Source: Streptomyces sp. DT2A-34
GTDB taxonomy: Bacteria; Actinomycetota; Actinomycetes; Streptomycetales; Streptomycetaceae
NCBI RefSeq assembly: GCF_030499515.1
Contig: NZ_JASTWJ010000001.1
Coordinates: 6,738,001-6,802,000 of the forward strand
Reading direction: 5' to 3'
DNA length: 64,000 nucleotides
Below, in pieces: positions 8,040 through 16,440 of the stretch (its first letter is position 1; each line of letters opens with the position of its first letter). The notes under the pieces were generated by a model, which saw only the letters and a list, made by a program, of their open reading frames with translations, was not told the origin of the DNA and made no database searches. The position numbers and the translations under genes are program-made.

Positions 8040-10196
8040 ATGGCGCTGCGCGAGACGGACCCGCCGGAGGTGGGCGGCTACCGGATCGAGGACCGTCTCG
8101 GTTCCGGTGGCATGGGCGTGGTCTACCTGGCGCGCTCCGCCTCCGGTCGTCGCCTCGCCCTCAAGGTCGTGCACGCGCAGTACGCCGACGACGACGAGTT
8201 CCGCACCCGCTTCCGCCGCGAGGTGGCCGCCGCCCGCCAGGTCAGTGGCGCCTTCACCGCTCCCGTCGTGGACGCGGACGCCGACGCGCCGCGCCCCTGG
8301 ATGGCCACGCTCTACATCCCGGGCGAGGACCTCGGCACCCACGTCCGCCGCCACGGCCCCCTGCCCCTGCCGAAGGTGCGCGAACTCGCCGCCGGCCTCG
8401 CCGAGGCCCTGCGGGACATCCACCGCGCCGGCATGGTCCACCGGGACCTGAAACCGGCCAATGTGATGCTCGCCGAGGACGGCCCCCGCGTCATCGACTT
8501 CGGCATCTCCCGCGCCGCCGAGTTCGCGGCCCAGGACGTCCTCACCCAGACCGGCCGCGTGATGGGCACCCCGCCCTACATGTCCCCGGAACAGTTCTCC
8601 TCCCCCCAGGACGTGGGTCCGGCCGCCGACGTCTTCTCCCTCGGCTCGGTCGTCGCGTACGCCGCCACCGGTCACGGCCCGTTCGACAGCCCGAGCCCCT
8701 ACGAGACCGCCGTACGCGTCGTCGACGGCACCCCGGACCTCGACGACGTACCGCCCGACTTGCTCCCCTTCGTCCGTCTCTGCCTGGAAAAGCACCCCAA
8801 GTCCCGCCCGACACCGGACGAGTTGCTGGGCCTGCTGCGCGACGGCCACGTCCCCGAGCCGAGGCCGGATCCCACCCCCGCGACGCAGGAGACGCCCCCT
8901 CCCGTACGACGACCGAAGCGCCGCCGGCGCCTGTGGCTGGCCACCGCACTGGGCGCCGCCCTCCTCACCGCCGTCACCGCGACCACGGTCGCCGTCACGG
9001 GCGGTGACGAAGCCGACCCCGGGAACCTGCCGACCGGCTGGCAGAACTGGCGCAAGACATCGAAGGACCCGAGCGTCGACAAGGAGCCGGTGGGCGCCAG
9101 CAACCCGTTCAACCGCTGCGCCGCCACCGGCAGGTCCCTGGTGTGCGCCGGCGACGACGTCATGGCGACCCGTTTCGCCCTCGCCGACGGCCGTAACACC
9201 TGGGCCCGGCCCATCGACGAGACGGCGGACGACCTCGGCGGAAGCTCCGCCGGCACGATCATCGCCGCCCGCGGCGGCCGGGTGTACGTCTACGGCGCCG
9301 ACGACCGGCCCATCGGCACTGAAGGGCTGTCCCGGACCCGCTACACGGTCCAGGCCCTCGACGCCGAGACCGGCAAGGTGATCTGGAAGACCGTCACCGG
9401 CGACGGCGACGCGGCCACAGAGCCGAGCAGTGATCACGGCGCCTCCACCGCCATACCCGCCGGCATCATCGCCACCTACGGCAACGAGTCGAAGTACTAC
9501 GCCCTCCTCGACGCCGACGACGGCAAGGTCCGCTGGAAGCGTCCGCTGTCCGACCCGGAAAATCAGCCCTGTCTGCTGCGCAGCGTGGCGCGGCACGCGT
9601 ACCTGGTCTGCGCGCACTTCACCGGCACCGAAATCACCGGCACGAGCATCGCGCCACTCGATCCGGCCACCGGACGGCCCAACTGGACCGTAAAGGCAAA
9701 GGGCGATCAGGACCTCGCCGGACAGGCGGACGGCCGCCTCGTGCTGGCGAGCGCACTCGGCGACCACCGCACGGTGACCCTGATCAACGCCAAGTCGCAC
9801 GTCCTGACGACCGTACGGCTCTCCCCGGCCCAGCCCGAGGAAGCGACCGTCCACCTCTTGGGCGGCACCCTGTACTTCACCCTCCCGGGCGGCAGTGTCC
9901 GCGCGGTCGACCCGAGCACGGGACGCCAGCTCTGGAAGACCGACTCCACGGTGGAGAAGTCGGGAGCCCCGTCCGCTTCCGCCACCCGCCTGTACCTGGC
10001 GTCCCCCAGCGGCCGCCTCGCCACCATCGACCGGCGCACCGGCAAAGTCGTCGCGACCAGCCCGGGCCGAGACGACAGCGGCCTGCTCGATCTCACCGGC
10101 TCCACCGGCGCCGCCCCGCTGGTCCTCGTCGGCGACGCCCTCTACATCCCGTACGGCATCCGCTCCGTCTACACCGTGGACGTACGCACACTGTGA
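8040..10196 (+). CDS. Receptor Ser/Thr protein kinase with extracytoplasmic PQQ-type beta-propeller
   Basis: Hanks-type kinase signalling across the membrane. The kinase domain spans about residues 14-270, with glycine loop 'LGSGGMGVVYLA', Lys in 'LALKVVH', catalytic loop 'VHRDLKPANVM', 'DFGIS' and 'GTPPYMSPEQ'. A Pro-rich linker, an RRPKRRRR stop-transfer cluster and one transmembrane helix (about 300-322) follow. The outer half, about 400 residues, is a propeller of repeated 'W+t.dG.....', 'LDAETGKVIWKT', 'LDADDGKVRWKR' and 'VDPSTGRQLWKTDS' blades. These resemble PQQ-dehydrogenase and BamB repeats and probably bind a ligand or protein. 718 residues is normal for this class. A strong terminator follows at 10218. 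Confidence 0.93.
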   Translation: MALRETDPPEVGGYRIEDRLGSGGMGVVYLARSASGRRLALKVVHAQYADDDEFRTRFRREVAAARQVSGAFTAPVVDADADAPRPWMATLYIPGEDLGTHVRRHGPLPLPKVRELAAGLAEALRDIHRAGMVHRDLKPANVMLAEDGPRVIDFGISRAAEFAAQDVLTQTGRVMGTPPYMSPEQFSSPQDVGPAADVFSLGSVVAYAATGHGPFDSPSPYETAVRVVDGTPDLDDVPPDLLPFVRLCLEKHPKSRPTPDELLGLLRDGHVPEPRPDPTPATQETPPPVRRPKRRRRLWLATALGAALLTAVTATTVAVTGGDEADPGNLPTGWQNWRKTSKDPSVDKEPVGASNPFNRCAATGRSLVCAGDDVMATRFALADGRNTWARPIDETADDLGGSSAGTIIAARGGRVYVYGADDRPIGTEGLSRTRYTVQALDAETGKVIWKTVTGDGDAATEPSSDHGASTAIPAGIIATYGNESKYYALLDADDGKVRWKRPLSDPENQPCLLRSVARHAYLVCAHFTGTEITGTSIAPLDPATGRPNWTVKAKGDQDLAGQADGRLVLASALGDHRTVTLINAKSHVLTTVRLSPAQPEEATVHLLGGTLYFTLPGGSVRAVDPSTGRQLWKTDSTVEKSGAPSASATRLYLASPSGRLATIDRRTGKVVATSPGRDDSGLLDLTGSTGAAPLVLVGDALYIPYGIRSVYTVDVRTL

Positions 10197-10217
10197 GACC
10201 CGGCACCGGGAAATGAT

Positions 10218-10256
10218 CAGGGCCAGGTCGGGGACTAACCCTCTGACCTGGCCCTG
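10218..10256. terminator. Hairpin terminator between the kinase gene and tRNA-Gly
   Basis: A perfect 12-bp inverted repeat (10218-10229 with 10245-10256) around a 15-base loop. It lies 21 bp after the kinase stop and just beyond the 3' end of the minus-strand tRNA-Gly, so it can serve both converging units. There is no U-tract, which is common in Streptomyces. Confidence 0.75.
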
Positions 10257-10266
10257 AGCCGTACAG

Positions 10267-10337
10267 AGCGGGCGACGGGAATCGAACCCGCGTAGCTAGT
10301 TTGGAAGACTAGGGCTCTACCATTGAGCTACGCCCGC
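10267..10337 (-). tRNA. tRNA-Gly (anticodon TCC)
   Basis: Read on the minus strand, a full cloverleaf can be drawn. The acceptor GCGGGCG pairs with CGCCCGC, the D-arm contains GTAGCTCAATGGTAGAGC, and the anticodon stem CTAGT/ACTAG frames the loop CTTCCAA (anticodon TCC). The T-arm is GCGGGTTCGATTCCCGT. The discriminator is T and CCA is not encoded. It is 71 nt long. Confidence 0.95.
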
Positions 10338-10502
10338 ACAGGACGCGCCGCAGATCAGGTGACCGCGGCACTGCAGGCATCGTAGCGGGTCACGCCCCTT
10401 CGACGCACACCCCATTGCCGCACGCCCGGTCCCGCGGCCGGCGTCGGCGAAATGCGGCGGACCCACTGCCTGCGGGCATGTACCCTACGTGTCGCACCAG
10501 CA

Positions 10503-10579
10503 CGGGGTGTGGCGCAGCTTGGTAGCGCGTCCGCTTTGGGAGCGGAAGGCCGTGGGTTCAAATCCCGCCACCCCGACCA
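10503..10579 (+). tRNA. tRNA-Pro (anticodon TGG), CCA encoded
   Basis: The acceptor CGGGGTG pairs with CACCCCG, the D-arm is GCGCAGCTTGGTAGCGC, and the anticodon stem CCGCT/AGCGG frames TTTGGGA (anticodon TGG). The T-arm GTGGGTTCAAATCCCGC is normal. Discriminator A76 is followed by a genomic CCA at 10577-10579. No integrase or att-like duplication is next to it. Confidence 0.95.
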
Positions 10580-10641
10580 CGACCGGGTCCACACCGGCCA
10601 TTCGCGCGACGACCTCGGGTGATCGCGTCCCTTGATCGCCT

Positions 10642-10670
10642 TTGGGGCGTGTCGCCGCTGCCGTTACTAT
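10642..10670 (+). promoter_or_regulatory. Candidate vegetative promoter for trigger factor
   Basis: A TTGGGG hexamer (10642-10647) and a TACTAT hexamer (10665-10670) are separated by 17 bases, as expected for the main sigma factor. The -10 is a local AT-rich dip in very GC-rich DNA and gives a leader of about 110 nt before the tig GTG. This is prediction from spacing only. Confidence 0.45.
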
Positions 10671-10789
10671 GCAAGCTGCACGCCCGTGTGTCTCTCCGTA
10701 CGAAGTCACGAAGTCCTCCGGGCGGCGAATTTGCCGGACCAGTCTGGCTCCGGCAGAACCCAAGAAGTCAGCCACAAGGAGACCGAACC

Positions 10790-12184
10790 GTGAAGAGCGC
10801 CGTGGAGACCCTGAACCCGACTCGGGTTCGGCTCACTGTCGAGGTGCCCTTCGAGGAGCTCAAGGACAGCCTCGACGCGGCGTACAAGAAGATCAACCAG
10901 CAGGTCACGGTGAAGGGCTTCCGCAAGGGTAAGATCCCTGCCCGCGTCATCGACCAGCGGTTCGGCCGCGGTGCGGTCCTGGAGGAGGCGGTCAACGACG
11001 CGCTTCCGAAGTTCTACACCGAGGCGGTCAACGAGGCCGAGCTCAACGTCCTGGGCCAGCCCGAGGTCGACATCACCGAGCTGAAGGACGGCGAGACGCT
11101 GAACTTCACCGCCGAGGTCGACGTCCGCCCGACCATCGAGATCCCGGACTACTCCGGCATCGAGGTCGAGGTCGACGCCGTCGAGGTCACCGACGAGGAC
11201 GTCGAGAAGTCGGTCGAGCAGCTCCGCGAGCGCTTCGCCTCGACCTCCCCGGTCGAGCGCGCCGCCGAGGACGGCGACGTCGTCACGATCGACCTGCAGG
11301 CCAAGGTCGACGGCGAGGTCCTGGAGGACGGCGTCGCCGAGGGTGTCTCCTACACCATCGGATCCGGCGAGCTGCTGGATGGCATCGACGACGCCGTGAA
11401 GGGCCTGGAGGCCGGGGCTGAGGCCACCTTCACCTCCGAGCTCAAGGGCGGCTCGGCGGCCGGCAAGGAGGCCGAGGTCACCGTCAAGGTCACCCAGGTC
11501 GCCGCGCGTGAACTGCCGGAGCTGGACGACGACTTCGCGCAGCTCGCCTCCGAGTTCGACACCCTCGACGAGCTCAAGGCGGACAGCCGCAAGCGCCTCG
11601 AGAACATGAAGCAGTACGACCAGGCCACGCAGGCCCAGGAGCGCGTCCTGGAGAAGCTGCTGGAGCTCGTCGAGGTGCCCGTCCCCGAGAAGCTGCTCGA
11701 GGACGAGATCAACACCCGTAAGCACAACCTCGAGCACCACCAGCTCGGCCAGATGGGCCTCGACCTCGCGAAGTACCTGGAGATCCAGGGCAAGACCGAG
11801 GAGGAGTTCGACGCCGAGACCAAGGAAGCCGCGGTCAAGGGCATCAAGACGCAGTTCGTCCTCGACGAGCTCGTCAAGCAGGAGAAGCTGAACGTCAACC
11901 AGGAGGAGCTCACCGAGCACCTCATGCGCCGCGCCGCTTCCTCCGGCATGTCCCCCGACCAGTTCGCCCAGGCGGTCGTCGAGGGCGGCCAGGTTCCGCT
12001 CCTGGTCGGCGAGGTCGCCCGCGGCAAGGCCCTGGCCGTCGTGGTCGAGAAGGCCACGGTCAAGGACACCAACGGCGAGGTCATCGACCTGGACGACGAG
12101 GAAGAGGTCGAGCAGGCCACGGAGACGGTCGAGGCCGCCGAGGGCGCCGCCGACGAGGCCACCGAGGAGAAGACCGAGGGCTGA
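10790..12184 (+). CDS. tig: Trigger factor, ribosome-associated chaperone and peptidyl-prolyl isomerase
   Basis: Binds near the ribosomal exit tunnel and helps nascent chains fold. Starting at GTG 10790, with AAGGAGA 8-14 bases upstream, the protein has 464 residues. The N-terminal ribosome-binding domain carries the signature '[11 protein letters not shown]' at about 44-54. The FKBP-like isomerase domain is at about 150-245 ('[15 protein letters not shown]', '[11 protein letters not shown]'). The C-terminal helical arms end in a strongly acidic tail rich in Glu, Asp and Ala. The reading frame extends 171 bases upstream of the chosen start but loses homology there. It sits ahead of clpP1-clpP2-clpX, a common bacterial arrangement for folding and degradation genes, and is closed by its own terminator. 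Confidence 0.96.
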   Translation: MKSAVETLNPTRVRLTVEVPFEELKDSLDAAYKKINQQVTVKGFRKGKIPARVIDQRFGRGAVLEEAVNDALPKFYTEAVNEAELNVLGQPEVDITELKDGETLNFTAEVDVRPTIEIPDYSGIEVEVDAVEVTDEDVEKSVEQLRERFASTSPVERAAEDGDVVTIDLQAKVDGEVLEDGVAEGVSYTIGSGELLDGIDDAVKGLEAGAEATFTSELKGGSAAGKEAEVTVKVTQVAARELPELDDDFAQLASEFDTLDELKADSRKRLENMKQYDQATQAQERVLEKLLELVEVPVPEKLLEDEINTRKHNLEHHQLGQMGLDLAKYLEIQGKTEEEFDAETKEAAVKGIKTQFVLDELVKQEKLNVNQEELTEHLMRRAASSGMSPDQFAQAVVEGGQVPLLVGEVARGKALAVVVEKATVKDTNGEVIDLDDEEEVEQATETVEAAEGAADEATEEKTEG

Positions 12185-12210
12185 GCCCACGGGACTTTGT
12201 AGCTCGTAGG

Positions 12211-12245
12211 AAGGGCCCTGGGACGCATAGCGCCCCCGGGCCCTT
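12211..12245 (+). terminator. Rho-independent-like terminator after tig
   Basis: An inverted repeat of AAGGGCCC-GGG against CCC-GGGCCCTT with a short GC loop begins 27 bp after the tig stop, followed by TTCTGT. It separates tig from the independently controlled clpP genes. Confidence 0.8.
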
Positions 12246-12259
12246 CTGTCGTACGGCTG

Positions 12260-12330
12260 CGTGCAGCGCCCCTTAAGGGGCGCGGGGAACTGCGCGAGCA
12301 ACCACACACAACCCGCGGCCACCCACTGAC
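12260..12330. repeat. Streptomyces intergenic palindromic repeat
   Basis: Contains the perfect 18-bp palindrome GCGCCCCTTAAGGGGCGC (12266-12283), followed by GGGGAACTGCGCGAGCAACC. I recall this palindrome plus 'GGGGAACTGCGCGA' tail as a frequent dispersed intergenic element in Streptomyces genomes. Only this copy is in the window. It lies between the tig terminator and the clpP1 promoter region. Confidence 0.65.
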
Positions 12331-12376
12331 CAGCGGAGCTACGGCGAGAAATCCGCCCCACCCAGCGGAGCGCATG

Positions 12377-12390
12377 CGCTGACAGCGAAC
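12377..12390 (-). promoter_or_regulatory. ClgR operator upstream of clpP1
   Basis: Read on the minus strand the 14 bases are GTTCGC, five bases, then GCG. This matches the published ClgR box GTTCGC-N5-GCG for the Clp-gene activator of actinobacteria. It is centred about 55-60 bp upstream of the transcription start predicted from the promoter at 12407-12434, a fitting place for an activator. It implies that clpP1-clpP2 respond to ClgR, itself a Clp substrate in Streptomyces. Confidence 0.8.
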
Positions 12391-12406
12391 ACCCGCTGAA
12401 CCGGGA

Positions 12407-12434
12407 TTGCAGCGCAGGGCCACCGCGTTAGGGT
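12407..12434 (+). promoter_or_regulatory. Candidate clpP1-clpP2 promoter
   Basis: TTGCAG (12407-12412) and TAGGGT (12429-12434) with a 16-base spacer, about 17 bases downstream of the ClgR box. A start near 12441 would exclude ATG codons at 12407 and 12437 as translation starts and favours the GTG at 12521. Confidence 0.5.
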
Positions 12435-12520
12435 CCATGAATATGAGGGCAGGGGAGCCCCCGTTGCCCGCAGAAGACGTAAGACGGCCCGGCGCCGTCG
12501 TAAGACGAGCAGGTGGATAC

Positions 12521-13138
12521 GTGACGAATCTGATGCCCTCCGCCGCCGGCGAGCCTTCCATCGGTGGTGGCCTCGGCGACCAGGTCTACAACCGGCTGCT
12601 CAACGAGCGGATCATCTTCCTCGGCCAGCCGGTCGACGACGACATCGCGAACAAGATCACCGCGCAGTTGCTGCTCCTTGCCGCTGACCCGGAAAAGGAC
12701 ATCTACCTCTACATCAACAGCCCCGGCGGCTCGATCACGGCCGGTATGGCGATCTACGACACCATGCAGTACATCAAGAACGACGTGGTGACCATCGCCA
12801 TGGGCCTCGCCGCCTCCATGGGCCAGTTCCTGCTCAGCGCGGGCACCCCCGGCAAGCGCTTCGCGCTGCCGAACGCCGAGATCCTGATCCACCAGCCCTC
12901 CGCGGGCCTGGCCGGCTCGGCCTCCGACATCAAGATCCACGCCGAGCGGCTGCTGCACACCAAGAAGCGCATGGCCGAGCTCACGGCGCAGCACACCGGT
13001 CAGACGATCGAGCAGATCACCCGGGACTCGGACCGCGACCGCTGGTTCGACGCCCACGAGGCCAAGGAGTACGGCCTCATCGACGACGTGATGGAAACGG
13101 CCGCCGGTATGCCGGGCGGCGGCGGCACCGGGGCCTGA
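12521..13138 (+). CDS. clpP1: ATP-dependent Clp protease proteolytic subunit 1
   Basis: Serine peptidase subunit that forms a barrel with ClpP2 and degrades proteins fed by ClpX or ClpC. From GTG 12521, with AGGTGG 5 bases upstream, it has 205 residues. The catalytic triad is Ser99 in 'GLAASMG', His124 in 'LIHQPSAG' and Asp173 in 'SDRDRWF', at the canonical spacings. '[17 protein letters not shown]' is the substrate-groove segment. The open frame reaches back to 12407, and a start at 12437 would add about 28 residues, but the promoter position argues against it. clpP2 follows after 50 bp. In Streptomyces ClpP activity affects differentiation and is the target of acyldepsipeptides. Confidence 0.96.
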   Translation: MTNLMPSAAGEPSIGGGLGDQVYNRLLNERIIFLGQPVDDDIANKITAQLLLLAADPEKDIYLYINSPGGSITAGMAIYDTMQYIKNDVVTIAMGLAASMGQFLLSAGTPGKRFALPNAEILIHQPSAGLAGSASDIKIHAERLLHTKKRMAELTAQHTGQTIEQITRDSDRDRWFDAHEAKEYGLIDDVMETAAGMPGGGGTGA

Positions 13139-13188
13139 GGCCCCAGTACAGCCCCCAGCCGACCGCCTCAGCCCCTAGGAGACAGACA

Positions 13189-13869
13189 GTGAACGACTTC
13201 CCCGCCAACGGCCTGTACGACCGTACGCGCGCCGAGTACGCGGGCCCCGTGGCCGAGTCCCGGTACGTCATCCCGCGCTTCGTCGAGCGCACCTCGCAGG
13301 GCATCCGCGAGTACGACCCGTACGCGAAGCTGTTCGAGGAGCGCGTGATCTTCCTCGGCGTGCAGATCGACGACGCCTCCGCGAACGACGTCATGGCGCA
13401 GCTGCTGTGCCTGGAGTCGATGGACCCCGACCGGGACATCTCGGTCTACATCAACAGCCCCGGCGGCTCCTTCACCGCGCTCACGGCCATCTACGACACG
13501 ATGCAGTTCGTGAAGCCGGACATCCAGACGGTCTGCATGGGCCAGGCGGCCTCCGCCGCCGCCATCCTGCTGGCCGCCGGCACGCCCGGCAAGCGCATGG
13601 CCCTGCCGAACGCCCGTGTGCTGATCCACCAGCCGTACAGCGAGACGGGCCGCGGTCAGGTCTCCGACCTGGAGATCGCCGCCAACGAGATCCTGCGGAT
13701 GCGCTCGCAGCTGGAGGAGATGCTGGCCAAGCACTCCACCACGCCGATCGAGAAGATCCGCGAGGACATCGAGCGCGACAAGATCCTCACGGCCGAGGAC
13801 GCGCTCTCGTACGGGCTGATCGACCAGATCATCTCCACCCGGAAGATGAACAACGCCGACGTTCGCTGA
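13189..13869 (+). CDS. clpP2: ATP-dependent Clp protease proteolytic subunit 2
   Basis: Second ClpP, expected to assemble with ClpP1 as a mixed two-ring barrel. 226 residues from GTG 13189, with a purine-rich GGAGA site. The N-terminal 30-residue extension before '[19 protein letters not shown]' is longer than in ClpP1. Catalytic residues are Ser122 in 'GQAASAAA', His147 in 'LIHQPYSE' and Asp197 near 'IERDKIL'. '[16 protein letters not shown]' is conserved. It is co-oriented with clpP1 and probably co-transcribed; clpX follows after 180 bp. Confidence 0.96.
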   Translation: MNDFPANGLYDRTRAEYAGPVAESRYVIPRFVERTSQGIREYDPYAKLFEERVIFLGVQIDDASANDVMAQLLCLESMDPDRDISVYINSPGGSFTALTAIYDTMQFVKPDIQTVCMGQAASAAAILLAAGTPGKRMALPNARVLIHQPYSETGRGQVSDLEIAANEILRMRSQLEEMLAKHSTTPIEKIREDIERDKILTAEDALSYGLIDQIISTRKMNNADVR

Positions 13870-14049
13870 CGCGGACCGGTAGTGTCTGCTGCCCCTTGGC
13901 ACGGTTTGGGACGGTGCACGTCAAAGTGAACCGCGCCAAGGGGGGCCCGAACGGGGGGCCAGGCAAGGTACCGTCGGACATAAGGCAGCACCAGGAGCCG
14001 CTGGATTCGAAAACGTCCAGTCGTCTCCACGGCGAAGGGGAAGCACACC

Positions 14050-15336
14050 GTGGCACGCATCGGTGACGGCGGCGATCTGCTCAAGTGCTCGTTCTGCGGC
14101 AAGAGCCAGAAGCAGGTCAAGAAGCTCATCGCAGGCCCTGGTGTGTACATCTGCGACGAGTGCATCGATCTCTGCAACGAGATCATCGAGGAAGAACTCG
14201 CGGAGACCAGTGAGGTCCGCTGGGAGGAACTGCCCAAACCACGCGAGATCTACGAGTTCCTCGAGGGGTACGTGGTCGGCCAGGAGGCGGCGAAGAAGGC
14301 CCTCTCCGTCGCCGTCTACAACCACTACAAGCGCGTCCAGGCAGGCGAGAACGGCGGCGGTCAAAGCCGCGAGGACGCCATCGAGTTGGCGAAGTCCAAC
14401 ATCCTGCTGCTGGGCCCCACGGGCTCCGGCAAGACCCTGCTGGCGCAGACCCTGGCCCGCATGCTGAACGTCCCGTTCGCCATCGCCGACGCGACGGCGC
14501 TCACGGAGGCGGGATACGTCGGCGAGGACGTCGAGAACATCCTGCTGAAGCTGATCCAGGCGGCCGACTACGACGTCAAGAAAGCCGAGACCGGGATCAT
14601 CTACATCGACGAGATCGACAAGGTCGCGCGGAAGAGTGAAAACCCGTCGATCACCCGGGACGTCAGCGGTGAGGGCGTCCAGCAGGCCCTGCTGAAGATC
14701 CTGGAAGGCACGACGGCCTCGGTCCCGCCGCAGGGCGGCCGCAAGCACCCGCACCAGGAGTTCATCCAGATCGACACGACGAACGTCCTGTTCATCGTGG
14801 GCGGCGCGTTCGCCGGTCTGGAGAAGATCATCGAGTCCCGGGCCGGCGCCAAGGGCATCGGCTTCGGCGCGACGATCCGCTCCAAGCGCGAGCTGGAGGC
14901 CAAGGACCAGTTCGAGGACGTCATGCCCGAGGACCTGGTCAAGTTCGGCATGATCCCGGAGTTCATCGGCCGCCTCCCGGTCATCACGAGCGTGCACAAC
15001 CTGGACCGGGAAGCCCTCCTCCAGATCCTCATCGAGCCCCGCAACGCACTCGTCAAGCAGTACCAGCGCCTCTTCGAACTCGACGGCGTGGAACTCGACT
15101 TCGAGCGCGAGGCCTTGGAGGCCATCGCCGACCAGGCCATCCTCCGCCAGACCGGCGCGCGCGGCCTGCGCGCCATCATGGAGGAGGTCCTGATGTCGGT
15201 GATGTACGAGGTGCCGTCGCGGAAGGACGTGGCGAGGGTCGTCATCACGGCGGACGTCGTCCACTCGAACGTGAACCCGACGCTGATTCCGCGGGATGCG
15301 CGGGGTCGGGGGTCGGGGGAGCAGAAGACGGCGTAA
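14050..15336 (+). CDS. clpX: ClpX, AAA+ unfoldase of the Clp protease
   Basis: Hexameric ATPase that recognises tagged substrates, unfolds them and feeds ClpP. 428 residues from GTG 14050. The N-terminal zinc-binding domain has Cys13, Cys16, Cys35 and Cys38. Walker A 'GPTGSGKT' lies at 122-129 and Walker B 'IIYIDEID' ends at about 190. A pore-loop region and the 'IGF' loop at about 270-272, which docks on ClpP, follow. The sensor-2 region is '[14 protein letters not shown]'. The 180-bp gap after clpP2 suggests its own promoter or a processed transcript. A long perfect hairpin closes the unit. Confidence 0.97.
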   Translation: MARIGDGGDLLKCSFCGKSQKQVKKLIAGPGVYICDECIDLCNEIIEEELAETSEVRWEELPKPREIYEFLEGYVVGQEAAKKALSVAVYNHYKRVQAGENGGGQSREDAIELAKSNILLLGPTGSGKTLLAQTLARMLNVPFAIADATALTEAGYVGEDVENILLKLIQAADYDVKKAETGIIYIDEIDKVARKSENPSITRDVSGEGVQQALLKILEGTTASVPPQGGRKHPHQEFIQIDTTNVLFIVGGAFAGLEKIIESRAGAKGIGFGATIRSKRELEAKDQFEDVMPEDLVKFGMIPEFIGRLPVITSVHNLDREALLQILIEPRNALVKQYQRLFELDGVELDFEREALEAIADQAILRQTGARGLRAIMEEVLMSVMYEVPSRKDVARVVITADVVHSNVNPTLIPRDARGRGSGEQKTA

Positions 15337-15353
15337 GCGGCTCCTGTACAAGC

Positions 15354-15394
15354 GAAGAGGGTGTCCGGCGAGTCTCGCCGGACACCCTCTTCTT
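15354..15394. terminator. Strong bidirectional terminator after clpX
   Basis: A perfect 17-bp inverted repeat with a loop of about 6 bases, starting 17 bp after the clpX stop and ending 16 bp before the 3' end of the convergent minus-strand gene. It has T-rich ends on one side (TCTTCTTAG) and the palindromic stem works in both directions. Confidence 0.9.
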
Positions 15395-15410
15395 AGATGC
15401 GGCCCCTCGT

Positions 15411-15845
15411 CTAGGCGTACGGGTTGGTGACCGCACTCGTGTAGCAAGAAGCTAGTAGACTGCTGCCTTCGAAGACACCGACTTGGGCCCGTGCCGCGAT
15501 GATCCCGTTGCTGTCGGTGGCTGACGTCCCGTAAGTGATGCCTGAGCCGTTGCCACCATAGTTCCTGTGCCACGACCAGTAGTGATCATTGTTGTCGCGC
15601 GTCACGGTGTGCAGGCGGATTCCTACCGAATGCCCATCGGCATCTATGTCTTTGACGTAGAGCGCCAGGGCCGAGATGGTGTTCTTTCCTCCCCATGTCA
15701 CATCTGCGTAGCCATAAGCCCTGAAGTCCGGAATGAGGTATGCATTGCAGCCGCTCGTGGTGGCGGCTGAGGCCGGTGCTGATGACAGCGAAACGGCGAG
15801 TGCGGCTGCGGTTGCAGCAGCGACCAAGCCTGCCCGGTGGAGCAC
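15411..15845 (-). CDS. Small secreted protein of unknown function (144 aa)
   Basis: The GTG start at 15845 has a GGGGGA site close by. A Sec signal peptide is obvious: 'LHRAG', then a run of Ala/Leu/Val, and a cleavage site after 'APASA' (about residue 28). The mature part of about 116 residues is rich in Tyr, Gly, Ser, Asn and Asp, with two Cys (in 'TSGCNAY' and 'LASCYTS') that could form a disulfide. Codon use is visibly less GC-rich than in the neighbours, with codons such as GTA, CTA, AGT and ACA, pointing to a recent arrival. No family is recognised. Its repeated small beta-like strands suggest a compact extracellular beta protein. Confidence 0.75.
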   Translation of the reverse strand: MLHRAGLVAAATAAALAVSLSSAPASAATTSGCNAYLIPDFRAYGYADVTWGGKNTISALALYVKDIDADGHSVGIRLHTVTRDNNDHYWSWHRNYGGNGSGITYGTSATDSNGIIAARAQVGVFEGSSLLASCYTSAVTNPYA

Positions 15846-16038
15846 TATTCCCCCATGGTGAGTTTGCGTGAACCTGTCAGGGGAATTTTGTCCAAGAGTT
15901 GATCATTGTGCACCACATTTTGATCGGGTGTGACCTGGATCTCGGAGTGTGAGCGCGTGGGAACTGTGTCGTACGCGCTGGGCAATGGCATCCGGGATGC
16001 TGGGGAGTGTGTCAACGTCCCGGCCTACGGGCGGCGTG

Positions 16039-16240
16039 CTATGCCTTGTCGCGCACTTCCTTGCGGACCTTAGCCGTCAGTTCAGCCGCACTCTCCAGGT
16101 CGGCGCCCTTGCAGGCCATCGCACTCGCCATGTCGACGTGAATGATCACGCCCAGGGTGCTGTGGTCGCCCCAGATGCCGACCGACAGGACCAGCGAAGA
16201 TCGAAAGCGAGTCCAACGAACGGCCGGGATGCGGCGACAG
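16039..16240 (-). pseudogene. C-terminal relic of a paralogue of the 16441-17424 envelope protein
   Basis: Reading the minus strand back from the TAG at 16039-16041 gives 'GIWGDHSTLGVIIHVDM', then '...ELTAKVRKEVRDKA' at the end. It aligns with the last 50 residues of the intact protein next door ('CVWADYSTLGLVQAVDM' to 'AVKVYKATRTKA'). Upstream of about 16240 the similarity fades and no start or N-terminal Pro/Gln region is present. It is therefore a decayed duplicate, or the remains of a second family member. Confidence 0.6.
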
Positions 16241-16384
16241 GGTGAGCACCCATGCCCTGGCGAAGCCGGCGTGCGTCACTCGACCGACGCCCGCCTCCCT
16301 TGCGACGCGCAGCATTAGGCTTTGACGACGGCCTCCACGAGAAGAACGCGTAGCGCCGCGCCGTCCCACACGCCTGGTACGCGC

Positions 16385-16419
16385 AGAGGGCCCCGAGCTG
16401 ATCGGCTCGGGGCCCTCTT
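16385..16419. terminator. Terminator downstream of the Pro/Gln-rich membrane protein
   Basis: A perfect 14-bp inverted repeat, AGAGGGCCCCGAGC with its complement around a 6-base loop, followed by TT. It lies 22 bp beyond the stop of the minus-strand gene ending at 16441. Confidence 0.85.
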
Positions 16420-16440
16420 GGGTGCTCGTGTCCGGTGTTG

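Noticed and set aside
10267..10579. tRNA-associated integrative element
   Set aside because: Two tRNA genes are here but no integrase, no direct repeat of a tRNA 3' end and no phage or conjugation genes are nearby.
15870..15900. Stress-sigma-type promoter (GGGAAT ... GTT) near the secreted-protein gene
   Set aside because: GGGAAT and GTT are present but only about 11 bases apart instead of about 18.
15949..16245. 98-residue open frame on the plus strand opposite the envelope-protein relic
   Set aside because: No ribosome-binding site, no family resemblance, and it overlaps the better supported relic on the minus strand.
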